Shown here: piece after piece, positions 12,601-26,192 of the stretch
Numbering within the stretch: the first letter of the stretch is position 1
Layout: the number at the start of each line of letters is the position of its first letter
From: Actinomortierella ambigua
Lineage: Eukaryota; Mortierellomycota; Mortierellomycetes; Mortierellales; Mortierellaceae
Length of the DNA: 50,993 nt
Assembly (NCBI GenBank): GCA_016098155.1
Contig: JAAAJB010000234.1
Location: 1-50,993, forward strand
Direction of reading: 5' to 3'
Notes under the pieces: model-generated
Told to the model about the DNA's origin: nothing
Databases searched by the model: none
The model's input: only the letters and a program-made list of their open reading frames with translations
Translations under genes and position numbers: made by a program

Positions 12601-15600
12601 AGTTCCGACGCCTCCAAATCGAGCGGTCGAGGAGAACCTCCAAGACCCATCGATCAAGCACCACTAATTCTGCAGCCTCACATCCAGTTCAATCTCAAGA
12701 GCTGCAAGATCATGATTCCAGTGGCGGTGCGGGAAGAAGCGACAATGCGGTAGCCTCGAAGCACCAACCTATCGTGGTGAGCATACCACAAGGCTGGAAT
12801 TCGGTCATCGAGACCGAGGGCATTTCGTCTTCCGGAGTCCTGGACGAGGCCAATACAAGTAGCAAGTTCAGCTTTCCGTCAACCGCCGGTGGCGAGTCTG
12901 CTTTGACTGACGGAGTGAGGGAATCGCCCAATCTCAATGTCGCAGTCACTATCGATCCCGAGCCTTCGACAACGGATGCACTAGGAGGAGACATGGCATC
13001 GACTGGTATACGCAAGACCCTCGTCTCGCGAACGTCAACAGCTGTTTCTAATGGCGCACATGAGCGCCGGGGCTCTGGCGACTCGTCGACTGGTCTCGAT
13101 GATCTCCGTCGTGGCCTGCCAGTGTCGAACCAAATCTTCTCCAACGATAAAGACGCTGAAGAGAGTGCTGATCAACACAAGGAAGAGTTTGTAATCAAAG
13201 TCATCTCGATTCACAACCAATGCTGGCGAGTACAGCTGCCAGACAAAAAAACCATGGACCGCTGGCTAGATATTGGGCAGTCAGTTCGACGCGACAATTG
13301 GATCACAACCCATGAGCAGCAGCAAGAGGAGGATAGACTGAGACAGCAACAGTTAATCCAGGAACAACGAAGAGTACAGCAGTTACAGCAGCAGCAGCAG
13401 CAGCAACAGCAGCTTCAGGCGCATCTAGAATTGCAGTGCCAACAGCTTCAACAGCAGCAAGAGCAAATCCAACAGCTGCGACAACAACAGCAACAACAGG
13501 AACAGCACCAACAGCACCAACAGCACCAGCAGCACCAACAGCACCAACAGCACCAACAGCACCACCACCACCAACAACAGCAACAACTACAACAACAACA
13601 ACAGGTTGCTACAACTTGGATGATAGGAGGCGGTCTATCTGGGGCACCATCCGTTGCTTCCACCGCTTCCTTTTCGACTCATGGCGCGGCAATCCCTACT
13701 GCCCTTCAGCTTGCTGTTCCTGCAGGTGTCTCCTCTCCTCCTGCCTCCTCTTCGTCTTCCTTCCCCGTGACTGTGGCGCTCATGCAAGGAACGACGATGG
13801 CTGCCAACGCACTGTCCACCGTATCAGCAGCAGCAGTCCCAAAGCCTCTTAGTGTCACAACGAGCCAATTGCCACCAACCAATGGTGGCACCAGTGTCAG
13901 CCTATCTCCAAACTCTTGGCAAAACCTGGTGGCCACCCGTGCCCTTCCTGTTCGCCAGGCACTCTATTCTCATGTCCTCGAATCGCGTGATCGGCCTCCG
14001 GCATCCAAAGAGGAAGCACAGGCTCTGCTGGAGGACATGTTTAAGAAGCGCGCTGAAAAGGTGCGGATAGCCATGGAGGGAGGCGAACTATGCACAACAG
14101 AGGCGCTACGATCCAAGCTCTCCCGGAGAAGAGGAAGTCTTGCCACTCATGACGGTAATTTATTTTCACCTCCCCCCTCTCCCTCCCCTTCCATTCTCTT
14201 GTTTCTCTTTCAGTGTTCATAAAGTATGTATCAAGAGTGTATGTTCTAATCGATGCCAACCACCTTTCTTTGGTTGATTCTCTCTCTCTTTCTTTCTTTC
14301 TTTACTTGTTGAACGAATCACAGTAGTACCAGTATCCCAACCGCATACAAAGAGGAGAAAGTCTTCCGGGGCGACCGATAGGAACGGTTATACTGCGACC
14401 GATAGGAACGGTCAAACTGCACCCAATAGAAATGGTCTTAATACGATGGCATCAACAGCATCAACCAGAGTACATGCATCGAGTCAGCTGCTTAGATCCA
14501 CGAGTCCAGAGACAATGGAGAGTATCCAGGAACAGCCCACTACAAGCGTGGCCGGTGGGGCAACCAAATCACCACTGCAGCCAGCCATGACCTCGCCAGT
14601 GACTTTGACATCGACTGCAACATTCCCGTCGACATTGTCGATGGCCAGCCAGTCATCGGTGGCGCCCTTGCCTGTCGAGAGGCAAACCATCATCCCCTCG
14701 GCAGAAGCGACAGGCGGGCTGACTCCATTTGAGACCAACAGCCTCCTGTTTGGCGAACAAAGCGATCTGTGGGGTCTCACGGATGACGAGCTATTGTCAA
14801 GCCTGAGCAACTTTACGGCCAAGCTGGGTGATTCGATGATGGCGAAGGAGGATGTCCGACTTGTGGCAGCGACGACAACAACGACGACGAAAGACACATC
14901 GCAAGCGGCCGTTCAGGCGCTACTGAAGAACGATCCGACCTCTGCGACGGCGCCACCGGTACTATCGCCGCCCAGCGGTCATTCACCCACATCGACGGTC
15001 TCGTCCGACTTTAGCTCGCCACAGATGCCGGCCGAGATTGTCGGCCAAGATGGGGGTGGTGGGATCATGACGTCGATGGTGATCACATCTGTGCAGCAGC
15101 AGCCGGTTGCGGTCAACCATGCAGGCGTGGCGGCCAACAAGCAGCAAGATCCGCTTTTGATTTGGCAGCAAAACATGCAGTATCTTCTCAGCAAAGGATC
15201 GACACCCTCCGTACAGATTGTGCCATCGGAGCAGCAGGACAATGTCTTTGATCGGAGTACCTCCGCAGCAGCATCAGCATCATCATCAGCAGCTACGACA
15301 TTGGCACCGTCATCAATGGAGGGAGGAGGTGCTGCCACTGCAGCTGGCGCACTGACGAGTACAACAGGATGGGGTCCAGGCCTCTCGAGTGGACCTCTGA
15401 CACCAGTCGATCCTCGGTGGCAAGCGGCGATGATGACGGCGATGATGGACTCGCAACCAAGTTCGTCGTCGATCAGCAGTCTCACAGGGTTTCTGGCGAC
15501 ACCATATTTGTTTCCGCAGTCGTCGATACTGGGGACGACAGAGCCCTTTGGACCGCCGTCTGTATTGAGTGTCGAAACCAGGGGTGGAGGGGCGGAGGCT

Positions 15601-15642
15601 GTGCCAGGGAACAATAGCCTGGCGTCCAGTGGGGCCTCTTAG
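6601..15642 (+). CDS. Class C (GABA-B-like) G-protein-coupled receptor with giant C-tail
   Basis: Sixteen exons, all in phase: 6601-7068, 7170-7218, 7323-7432, 7518-7614, 7729-7884, 7996-8206, 8296-8481, 8594-8687, 8793-8968, 9114-9253, 9372-9504, 9610-10098, 10231-12181, 12283-12408, 12504-14154, 14324-15642; about 2451 residues. An N-terminal signal anchor (1-50) and a Thr/Pro-rich spacer precede a periplasmic-binding-like (ANF receptor) domain at ~130-560 (KIGVLLPF, ALRIAVEHVNQ). Seven hydrophobic helices follow at ~572-818, with IKSARSPLFC, KNFRIYRIF and a final YLILFGPKL, which match family-C 7TM consensus. The ~1630-residue tail is Ser/Thr/Pro- and Gln-rich. Within it, ~1421-1475 and ~1690-1725 read as two halves of one PH-like domain around an insertion of more than 200 residues. 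Ligand and G protein are unknown. Splice sites inside the tail are less certain than in the receptor core. Confidence 0.85.
13310..13605 (+). repeat. Polyglutamine / Gln-His tract in the GPCR tail
   Basis: CAG/CAA-rich stretch coding for about 100 residues, mostly Gln, with HQQ and HHHH interruptions from repeated CACCAA CAG units. It directly follows the second half of the PH-like region and probably forms a coiled coil or disordered segment. CAG and CAA alternate, which usually limits slippage. Confidence 0.9.
14371..14442 (+). repeat. Three 24-bp in-frame minisatellite units
   Basis: Three consecutive 24-bp units (14371-14394, 14395-14418, 14419-14442) inside the last GPCR exon. They encode ATDRNGYT, ATDRNGQT and APNRNGLN. 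The first two are nearly identical; the third has diverged. Confidence 0.85.
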
Positions 15643-18107
<2,465 letters not shown>

Positions 18108-18583
18108 AAAGAGTAGTCGTTTTTTTTGTGTAGCCAGCCTTTTCCCCAATCCCTCCCCCCCCTTTTTTTTCTTTTTCTCTACACAACATATAACATCCCA
18201 CACACAACCAACATCATACATGCTAGAGAATCATGAAACAACAATGTAGATAATAGACTATTGAACAACAAATCGAAGTTTGCTGGGTAAAAGGAGGGTG
18301 GGAGGAAAGCTGTGGTTGTTTGTCTAGACATTGTGCTTCAGGGTCTGGCACAATTTCCCTTTTGGAGAAAAAGGCAGTCTTGCAGTCTTGCAGTCTTGTT
18401 GTTTACCCTTTACCGCTTTCACTTCTCTCAAACCTTTTCCACACTTGCGATGTCAGGTACAGAACATTACCCTGTCCCCCTAAAGACGAGAATGAGGCAA
18501 GACAATGGAGTCTATTCATTTGAACTAACCTGAGTACTGGCTGCATGTTCATGCTGAAAAAAAAACAAAACTCTCCTCCAGCC
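18108..18583. other. Intergenic between TRR1 and the Mrh4-like helicase
   Basis: TRR1 3' flank followed by the upstream region of the helicase gene. It contains C/T and A homopolymers but no gene I can support. A small ORF at 18312-18533 has no recognisable features. Confidence 0.5.
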
Positions 18584-21025
18584 ATGCTAGCATTCAAGTC
18601 GGCTCTAGGCTCGGTGGTGGGTCGAGTCCACCCGCAGGTTCCTTTGCTCCATCTCCGTCAGGCAACACCCGTTGTGGTGGTGGCGGCACACGGCGGCAAC
18701 AACAGCATCAGATCATGGGCAATGATGACAAAAACAACCGCAACAACGACCTATTCTACTCCCGCCTCGATCCGCTCCTTCTCCATCTCACCAACGGTGG
18801 CCGGCGCGCGGACCCCACGGCCCAAGAAGCGGATCGTCAAGGAGCAAAAAATACAGGCAGTCCGGAGCAGCAACAAAGCCCGTCTCGCTTCTGCCAGCAG
18901 CGGCAAGAGCAGAAGCAGCAACAACAACAGTAGCAGCAGCAGCAGCAGCAACAGCAACAGTAGCAGCACCAACAATAAGGGCTGGACAAAACTCGACTCT
19001 CCACGGACCTCGATAGCGTCTTCTTCCAGATCGGCTGGATTTCAACGTCGACGCCCTTCCAACATCTCTGTTACCTCCTTACAACCCGGTTCCCGCTCCC
19101 CGCAATACGAGCACGTCTTTGTCGCTGGTAGTCGCCCTTCACCCCGTGCTAGCGGTGGTGGTAGCGGTGGTGGTGGGACCTCGAGGCCACTGATGAGGAC
19201 AGGCAATACAGGCCGCGACAAGGCCGCTGCGGCCGAGAAGCAGCTTCAGGATGCCGGCGCCATGCGGCGAGGGCGCGGACCGAGCGTGCGTGGATTTGTG
19301 CCGGCGAGGTTTGCACTGCAGCCGATTGCATCGGATATCAAGGCGGCTAGTGTGAAGAGTCGATCACATCAGCAGCAGCAGAAGCAGCAGGCACCAAGAC
19401 ATGCGACAGCCGTGGAAGATGAGCCGGTCTTTGCCGAGACAGAAGGAACTGGCGAGAGCGCAGAGGCGTTGGCGAAGCGGGTTGGCGAGGTACGGTTCGA
19501 TGGGATGGGTCTGCATCCGACGGTGCAGCGCGCATTGCTGGAGGTGTTGGCTAAGACAGCACCGTTGTCGATGCGAGGAGGAGGTCCTTCTTTGGCTCAA
19601 AAGAAGAAGGATTCAGGAGAGGTGGAGGAGGAGGATTTGACTTGGATCCGACCGACCGAGATTCAGGCGCTGGCGATCCCGGCAATGATCGACCCACGGG
19701 CGAAATCGTCGTATACACTGTGTGCCGCACAGACGGGGTCGGGAAAGACGCTGGCGTATCTGACGCCTGTGTTGCATGATCTCAAGAAGCAAGAGGACGT
19801 GGCGCTGTCAAGGTCGGCGGTCGAGAAAGGATTGGCTGGCAATGCTGACCATCTGGCAGGCGTCGATGACGAGGAGCTGCAGCGTAGGGCACTGAGCTCC
19901 GTCCGCCCGTTCCACCAACCACGCGCTGTCATCTTGTTGCCGTCGCGCGAGCTGGTGCTGCAGGTGTCGGATATCTTGAAGCAGCTGTCGCACACGGTCA
20001 AGCTCCGGATGTTGACGATTGCGCATCCGATGAAGCCCCGGGACGTGTTGATGCGACTGAACCAGGGTCCCGTGGACGTGGTTGTCGCCACACCGGCGAG
20101 CTTGACGGATTATCTGGACAAGTCGTCGAAGGATCGTGTCGTGAAGGAGCAGCACCCGTTTGTAGCAAAGTCTGCAGCGGGCAAGGAGAGGAAGATGGGA
20201 GGTTCAGTGGCGACGTTGACGAATGAGGGTCAGACACTGATGACGTTGGACAATCTGCAGCATCTGGTGATTGACGAGGCGGACACAATGTTTGACCGTG
20301 GGTTTGAGGAGGATGTGACCAAGATTGTTCGTATGGCTCAGGATGCGACCCGCCATCGTGGTAGTGGTGGTCGCGCGGCCAGGATCACTGTCGTGTCTGC
20401 AACGCTGCCAAAGAAAATTGCAGAGCATCTGGACCGTCTGATGCCTGGCATGCTCAAGATAACGACACCGTCCTTGCACAAGTCGTTGCCCGGACTCGAC
20501 CAGACATTCTTGGATCTGAAGCCGTATTTCGGAGACCGGAAGCGGGCGTTGTTGGACATTTTGGCCAACCAGCAGCGATCAAAGCAGCACCGTGGGGACA
20601 ACACGCTGGTGTTTTGCAACACCAAGCATTCGTGCGACTTGCTCTTTGAGACCATGGTCGAGAAAAAGGTGCCGGGTTTGGTCGGCGTCCTGCATGGTGA
20701 TACCAAGGCGCGTGTTGAACTGTTGAGCGAATTTACCTCCTCGGTAAATAACGTGGACAACAAGGTGAAGAAGAGTAGCGGTGAGGCGGCGGTGGGCAAG
20801 ATTCTCATCTCGACAGATATTGCCTCGCGAGGCATTGATACGACTATGGTGCAGCATGTGATCCTGTACGATTTCCCAACCACCATTGTCGATTACCTGC
20901 ATCGCGTCGGACGGACGGCCCGTGGCGGCCTCGGAGGCCGTGCCACGAGCTTGATCGGTCGCAAGGACCGAAATCTCGCCGAGCGTGTTATGCTCGGTAT
21001 CCGATATGGCAAGGTTCTTTCGTAG
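18584..21025 (+). CDS. Mitochondrial DEAD-box RNA helicase, Mrh4-like
   Basis: Single-exon gene of about 813 residues. I chose the ATG at 18584 (MLAFKSALGSVVGRVH) over an in-frame one at 18545 because it opens a basic, acid-poor mitochondrial presequence. A Ser/Asn-rich linker (~100-250) follows. Helicase motifs in order: Q-like RPTEIQALAIP; I AQTGSGKT (~382); Ia PSREL; Ib ATPASL; II DEAD in VIDEADTMFDRGF (~562); III SAT (~604); IV LVFCNTKHS; V STDIASRGID; VI HRVGRTARGG (~772). Mrh4 proteins are mitochondrial DEAD-box enzymes needed for assembly of the large mitoribosomal subunit. Assignment to Mrh4 rests on the presequence, the long insertions between motifs I and Ia, and the unusual Ib, so it is likely but not certain. 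Confidence 0.85.
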   Translation: MLAFKSALGSVVGRVHPQVPLLHLRQATPVVVVAAHGGNNSIRSWAMMTKTTATTTYSTPASIRSFSISPTVAGARTPRPKKRIVKEQKIQAVRSSNKARLASASSGKSRSSNNNSSSSSSSNSNSSSTNNKGWTKLDSPRTSIASSSRSAGFQRRRPSNISVTSLQPGSRSPQYEHVFVAGSRPSPRASGGGSGGGGTSRPLMRTGNTGRDKAAAAEKQLQDAGAMRRGRGPSVRGFVPARFALQPIASDIKAASVKSRSHQQQQKQQAPRHATAVEDEPVFAETEGTGESAEALAKRVGEVRFDGMGLHPTVQRALLEVLAKTAPLSMRGGGPSLAQKKKDSGEVEEEDLTWIRPTEIQALAIPAMIDPRAKSSYTLCAAQTGSGKTLAYLTPVLHDLKKQEDVALSRSAVEKGLAGNADHLAGVDDEELQRRALSSVRPFHQPRAVILLPSRELVLQVSDILKQLSHTVKLRMLTIAHPMKPRDVLMRLNQGPVDVVVATPASLTDYLDKSSKDRVVKEQHPFVAKSAAGKERKMGGSVATLTNEGQTLMTLDNLQHLVIDEADTMFDRGFEEDVTKIVRMAQDATRHRGSGGRAARITVVSATLPKKIAEHLDRLMPGMLKITTPSLHKSLPGLDQTFLDLKPYFGDRKRALLDILANQQRSKQHRGDNTLVFCNTKHSCDLLFETMVEKKVPGLVGVLHGDTKARVELLSEFTSSVNNVDNKVKKSSGEAAVGKILISTDIASRGIDTTMVQHVILYDFPTTIVDYLHRVGRTARGGLGGRATSLIGRKDRNLAERVMLGIRYGKVLS

Positions 21026-21188
21026 AGAATCTTAAGCTTCCTACCAGCATTTCAATACAGCATAGCATAGAAGAATATCCAAGCCACCAAAGTGTGGGGT
21101 GAGGGGGGCAATATGAAAGGAAAGCGTGTAGCGCGTTTTTCTTTCACATGCACACGTGTCGACATTGGATGACAATTATCCATTCATC

Positions 21189-24100
21189 ATGGATGTAGCA
21201 GAACTTGCACAGGCATTTGCAGACACGAAGCAGGACAAGCACTTTGAAATTGTCCAGCGCGTTCAGGAACTTATGGGCCAAGGAGTCGACGTGTCGTCGC
21301 TCTTCTTACCCATGGTCTCGGTAAAAGACAGACCCCCCTCCTCCCTTTTGGGACATAGGAATGCATGCCAATTATCCGGTCTCCTCATCTGTTCTCATAA
21401 AATTTTGTATTTCTGACAAAAGAATAGTCCGCTTCCACTCGCGACATTCCAACAAAGAAGGCGGCCTTTCAGTTTTTGAGGACTTATGGATACCAGAACG
21501 AAGAGCTGTGCATTCTTGGCATCAACACCTTACATCAGGATAGTGCAGACCCTGACCCAGTCATCCGGGCCCTTGCCCTGCGGACTCTCTGCTCTCTAGG
21601 GTAAAGAGGCTCTAGTTTCAGGCGATCAACCCATTTTGGAGAACCCAGCTTTCTGAAAATGTTGCTCATCTCAAGACCTTCTTTTTTTCGCCATGATGAC
21701 AATTAGACAGAGGAATGTTTTGCGTTTCATGCTCCAGCCTCTCTACAAAGGACTAAGAGATAAGAATGCTCATGTGCGCAAGACGGCTGTCATGGGATGC
21801 GTGTCCATATTTGAGCTCGATCCACTCTTTGTTCTTGGTAAGGGGAAGGGTGGAGTGCGTCATGCTCTTGAATACACGAGCTTCATTTGCGAGATGTATG
21901 AATTGTAGCATCTAATGCCATCTACCACCTTTTTTTTCCTTTAGAAAGTGAAATCGTGGATCGGATCTATCGCCTCATACGCGATCGGGATGGCCAAGTG
22001 GCTGTAAACGCCATCTTGGCGCTGGAGACGATCCTCAAGGAGGAGGGTGGACTGGTAGTCAACCAGACAATGGCGCGCCATCTCCTCGGCAGATTCAATG
22101 ACTGGACTTCGGGCCAGCTGCTTGTCGTCTTGGGCATTCTGTGCCGATATCGGCCCGAATCGGATGAGGAGATTTATGATATCATGGTAACAAGTTCAGT
22201 TCTTTTTGTTGCGTCGATTGGAAGAGCAATGTTGGAGGGGAGTACCTATCTCTTTTTTCATGTTGCTTTTACTGATAATGACAATTACCTCTATTATTAT
22301 TCAATGGCGTGGATTGTTCTTAGAATGATATTGATGAAGGTCTTCAGCATGCGTCGATGGCTGTCCAAATGGCGACGCTCCGTCTATTCATCTGGCAAAC
22401 TCAGAATCTGAACGAGATCCAGGAGCAAGTATTGCAAACCATTTTCGGTATGAGTTATATCTGATGAAAAAAAAAAAAATAGCACTGGCATTTTCTCCGC
22501 CAAATCTGGACAGACTTATTAACACATGTAATTTTTTTTATCTCTTCATTCATTTGGTCTAGAAACGCTAACTAAGCAGTTAGCATCGCCAATACCAGAA
22601 GTGGTGTTTGCTTCGCTAGATCACTTAAAGCTCATGGTCCAACGATCTGTCTTCTTTTACGAAAAAGAGGAACCTGTCATTGGAACCATCTTTTGCAGGT
22701 AATGCTGACAGTTTAGTCCAGCATTGTATGTGTGCGTGGTTACCCACAGCTCCACTAAAAAAAAAACGAGAACTCTTCTACCTTTCCATGAAAACCAAAA
22801 AAATAGACCAACAGATCCAACAGCTATTCAGGATCTCAAGATTCGTCTTCTGGGAGAGATTGTGACCCGGTCTTCGAATCCAAAGCTCGTGCAGACGACC
22901 ATTCGGGAACTCCTTCGCTACGCGAGACTGCAGCCCCACCATGATCACACTGCCAAGAGCAGTGAGTCTTCCCGAAAAAAACAAATACCCGCCACCGACA
23001 AGGCCCGACACTCCATGACAAGAAAGTCGTCGTCACAACCGCCACATCGTCAAGACTACCACCCACAACAGACTCTGGTTGTTGATGACCGGCATATGCC
23101 TTATGCGATGGAGGCGCAGGTTTCGATTGCATGCAGAGCGATTGGAGTGCTTGGAGCGCTGGGCGTTTGTAAGGCAGATTTCTCTCCAGAACAGGGACCC
23201 TCCTCTTCCCCTGCGGAGACGTCGCCTTCAACCACGGCAGCGATGGTTCCTGACGGCCGTGGCACGTGGAGATGGGTCATGGAGGCCCTATTAGAAGCGA
23301 TGGCGTCAATCTCAGGACTCGAGATGGCCGCTGCGGCCGTCGTTGTCTCCGAAAGCGAGGAGGGTAGATCATCCCTATTGGAGCGGCCTGCCCTCGCACT
23401 CAGAGAGGCAGACGCGGAGCGAGTGCTGTCTGCCATTGTCCTTGCGATAGAAGGTAAAACAAAGGAGTCAAACTCGTGGATTGAAGTATGCACATAACAG
23501 TTGATCTCCAAACTTTCTTGTTGATCATGCTGATGTTAATGCTGTTCCCCTCTCTATTCGACCATAACAACAATAACTATAGCGTGCTGGCAAGCACGAT
23601 TCAACATCCAACAAGAGGCCCGAACGCTTTCTAAGGCCGGTGGGATCTTGACGGCGCTACAGGTCAAGGCCCTTGGCTCGATTTTGCTCCGCCACTTGGA
23701 CCAGGAGGAGCTCGATCGTCAGGCCAAGAAGAACAAGCCACTCCGCATGAGCTATCAGGATAGCCCAACAGCGACAATGCATCCCGGGAGTGGGACTGGT
23801 CTTGGTTTTCACCAGACCATGTCCACGCTGTCGCTATCGTCCTCGATCACGACGACTACCACGCACGACGAAGACGAGAGCAGCTACAACAACAACGAGG
23901 ATGGCGAGCAGACCTCAGAGACTGGTCATGGCATGGGCGGGCTGTCGCATCTGGCGCGGATGGCAGGCATCCGGATATTGATCCTGGAGGAGGCGCTTGC
24001 TCAACGGTTCCTGCAAATGCAAATCCAGGCGCCAGCTGCAGAAACTTCTGCAACGACGACGACGACGACGACGACGACCACCACCACCACCACCGGATCG

Positions 24101-24259
24101 CAGTCTGCGGAACGACAGCGGCGGCAGGCAGCCAAATGGGAGAAAGGTCGGGCGATGCGGGAAATGTATGCGACCCTGCTACAACAACAGGTGCAAGAAA
24201 TGGTACAGATTGTGGCGCGACAGTGCCGACAACTGCGAAGAAGAACAAGACGACGACAA

Positions 24260-24291
<32 letters not shown>

Positions 24292-25015
24292 GTTTCTCAC
24301 CACGACCGCTTCCTTGGATGCCAGTGAGAATCGAGTTGCTGGGATGATGATGACGCTGCCGCCACTACTACCGTTGGATAGCCGGACGAGGGCCTTGCAG
24401 CTGGCTGCACTCCGACTTGCTTGTTGCCTAGTGGCCACTAGTCTGGATGCCGATGTTCTCCGCTCGAGTAACAATAGTGGTCAGGCAGGGTCAGCAGCAG
24501 CAGCAACAACAGCAGTAGCGGCTATAGCAATGTTGGAGCGCCGCTTGGTGATTCTCGATTTATTGCTTGAGACGCTGCTCCTGCCTGAGGAATACGACGA
24601 CCATCTATCGACGACCAGGTCGACAGTGACGATGAGAGCTAGCGTTGCTCCAGGGCCTGTCTCAAGGGACGTGAGGGATCGTGCTTATGAGATCCGGCAA
24701 CAGTACTATGGACCCTTGAAAGCGATAGTGGGGCAGGCGTCGTCATCTCCGGCATCGCCGTCTCGGGAGAGTGACGGATGGCGAGTGTCTTCAAGGGCTG
24801 TGGAGGCATTTGTCCAGCTATATGGGGTTCCAGAGACGTTCATCAATCAATGCAATCGCGTTGATAGGAAGGAGGAGGAGAAGAAGGGAGGGTATCAGGT
24901 GCCTATTCAGGAGTGCCAGCAGCTGCTTGTTATTCCTATGGATTTGCTCGAGTTGGAGAAACAGGATCGGATGTTGGAGCAGGCGTTCAATACCATGGCC
25001 GTTCATGTGCTTTAA
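21189..25015 (+). CDS. AP-4 adaptor complex beta subunit, ear-less
   Basis: Eight exons in phase: 21189-21320, 21428-21600, 21707-21837, 21945-22186, 22324-22447, 22563-22698, 22807-23453, 23583-25015; about 1005 residues. The N-terminal half is an adaptin HEAT-repeat trunk: GVDVSSLF, INTLHQDSADPDPVIRALALRT, GLRDKNAHVRKTAV, and LKEEGGLVVNQTMARHLLGRF followed by CRYRPESDEEIYDIM. The last two fit AP-4 beta better than beta-1, -2 or -3. AP-4 is a heterotetramer sorting cargo at the trans-Golgi network. The second half carries Thr-, Gln- and Ser-rich insertions (poly-Thr ~24050-24100, poly-Gln ~24260-24290) that explain the extra length over metazoan AP4B1. A late DRAYEIRQQYYGPL matches the end of the trunk, and the protein stops soon after it, so no appendage (ear) domain is present. 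AATAAA at 25029-25034 follows the stop. Confidence 0.87.
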
Positions 25016-25028
25016 GAACGTGAGGCAA

Positions 25029-25034
25029 AATAAA
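25029..25034 (+). terminator. Polyadenylation signal, AP-4 beta gene
   Basis: AATAAA only 14 bp after the AP-4 beta stop codon. The convergent gene ends at 25217, so the two transcripts must terminate within about 200 bp. Confidence 0.5.
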
Positions 25035-25216
25035 ACTGGCCTCCGGAAGGAGTTGTCACCGAAAAAAAAAAAGAAAAAATACGTAGAGTGGTCTCAAACA
25101 TGAATCCCTTTATATTTATTTCACTTGTGTGCATTCGCTGATGGTGGTTTGCCGGGAAGCGAGGCAAGGGAGAGTGAGTGGGGAGGCGATTGATGTTGGG
25201 CAGCGCGGAAATCTGT

Positions 25217-25471
25217 TCACTCGGCGTTGGTAGTCTTGGAGTCTTCACCCTTGAAGTACTTGTACCAAAGGACGGCCTCGCCACCAGCGGCAATGATGAA
25301 GCCACCAGTGAGGATGATCTTGGTGGTCTTACTCAACTCGGAGAACTTGGGGAACTTGACCTCGTCGGGTTCAATACGAGGAGGGGTTGGTTTCGTCGCA
25401 TAGGCACGTCGGGTCAGTCCCTGAAGACCGGTCGAGCACACAGCACGAGAGGCACGGAGGATAGCAGCCAT
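25217..25471 (-). CDS. Small mitochondrial membrane protein, 84 residues
   Basis: Intronless, ATG at 25471. Residues 1-32 form a basic, acid-free presequence (MAAILRASRAVCSTG... RRAYATKP) with a likely cleavage near RAY-AT. A hydrophobic segment at about 50-70 (KIILTGGFIIAAGGEAVLWYKYF) follows, ending in a charged tail. The size and layout resemble small accessory subunits of respiratory complexes or ATP synthase, but I cannot assign a family. A TATA-like TATAAATAG lies at 25561-25553, about 80 bp upstream. It is divergent from the next gene, whose product has the same architecture. Confidence 0.75.
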   Translation of the reverse strand: MAAILRASRAVCSTGLQGLTRRAYATKPTPPRIEPDEVKFPKFSELSKTTKIILTGGFIIAAGGEAVLWYKYFKGEDSKTTNAE

Positions 25472-26192
25472 ATTTGTTTGTTTGAGGAAAGAGTGGAGAG
25501 GTTGTGGGGTGCTTTGTTGACTTTGTAGTTGATAAACGGGTGGATGAGCTCTCTATTTATACGTTTCCTCCAAATAAGATTGATGGGATAGTCTACAACC
25601 AACAAAAGAGGAAAAAAAAAGAGAAGGAAGGAAAGAGGTATGCTCGGACCAATGATAGCACAATGTGCTTTCTCAGACCAACAGTATACCTATGAACGAA
25701 GATTCCTTGTCCCACGAGACACCCATCCACTTTGAGCTCTTTAGCATTGTACGCTTCATTTTGATATTTGCCTTTCCGGATTTTCAGGCACTTTTAGCCT
25801 GCGCAAAACCACGATCTAATTTTTTTTAGCTCACCGAATTTCTCCAATTCCCATTTTGGGCAATCGGACCGGGCCAACACTCCCATGGCTCACAGACCTT
25901 CCGTAGCGGTCGTCTTTACCAACCCCCCGCACTCATCCCAAGGTCATGCCTTGTCAGACGCGCCACCTAAAAAGGTGAAAATGAAGACTTTCCCTCCATT
26001 CTAGCCTAAACACGATGCTGCAAAAAGTGAGAATGCAAAGTGAGCGGCACGTCCTCAGAAATATATACCATGTCTCCTCTTTCCCATTCAGATCCTCAAA
26101 ACCAACTCTCCTCTATTTTCACATACCCTGTGCACCTCCCCACTCTTCTTTAGAACCTCCCTCCTCCCCCATCCTCCCAAAAAAAGAACATC
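25472..26192. promoter_or_regulatory. Divergent promoter between two small mitochondrial protein genes
   Basis: A 721-bp region driving two divergent genes for small mitochondrial membrane proteins. TATA-like sequences lie at 25561-25553 for the minus-strand gene and about 26061-26070 (AAATATATAC) for the plus-strand gene. The plus-strand 5' region is C/T-rich. No coding sequence is visible. Confidence 0.5.
25553..25561 (-). promoter_or_regulatory. TATA-like box, small mitochondrial protein gene
   Basis: TATAAATAG on the minus strand, about 80 bp upstream of the ATG at 25471. It is one of the few clear TATA boxes in the window. Confidence 0.5.
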
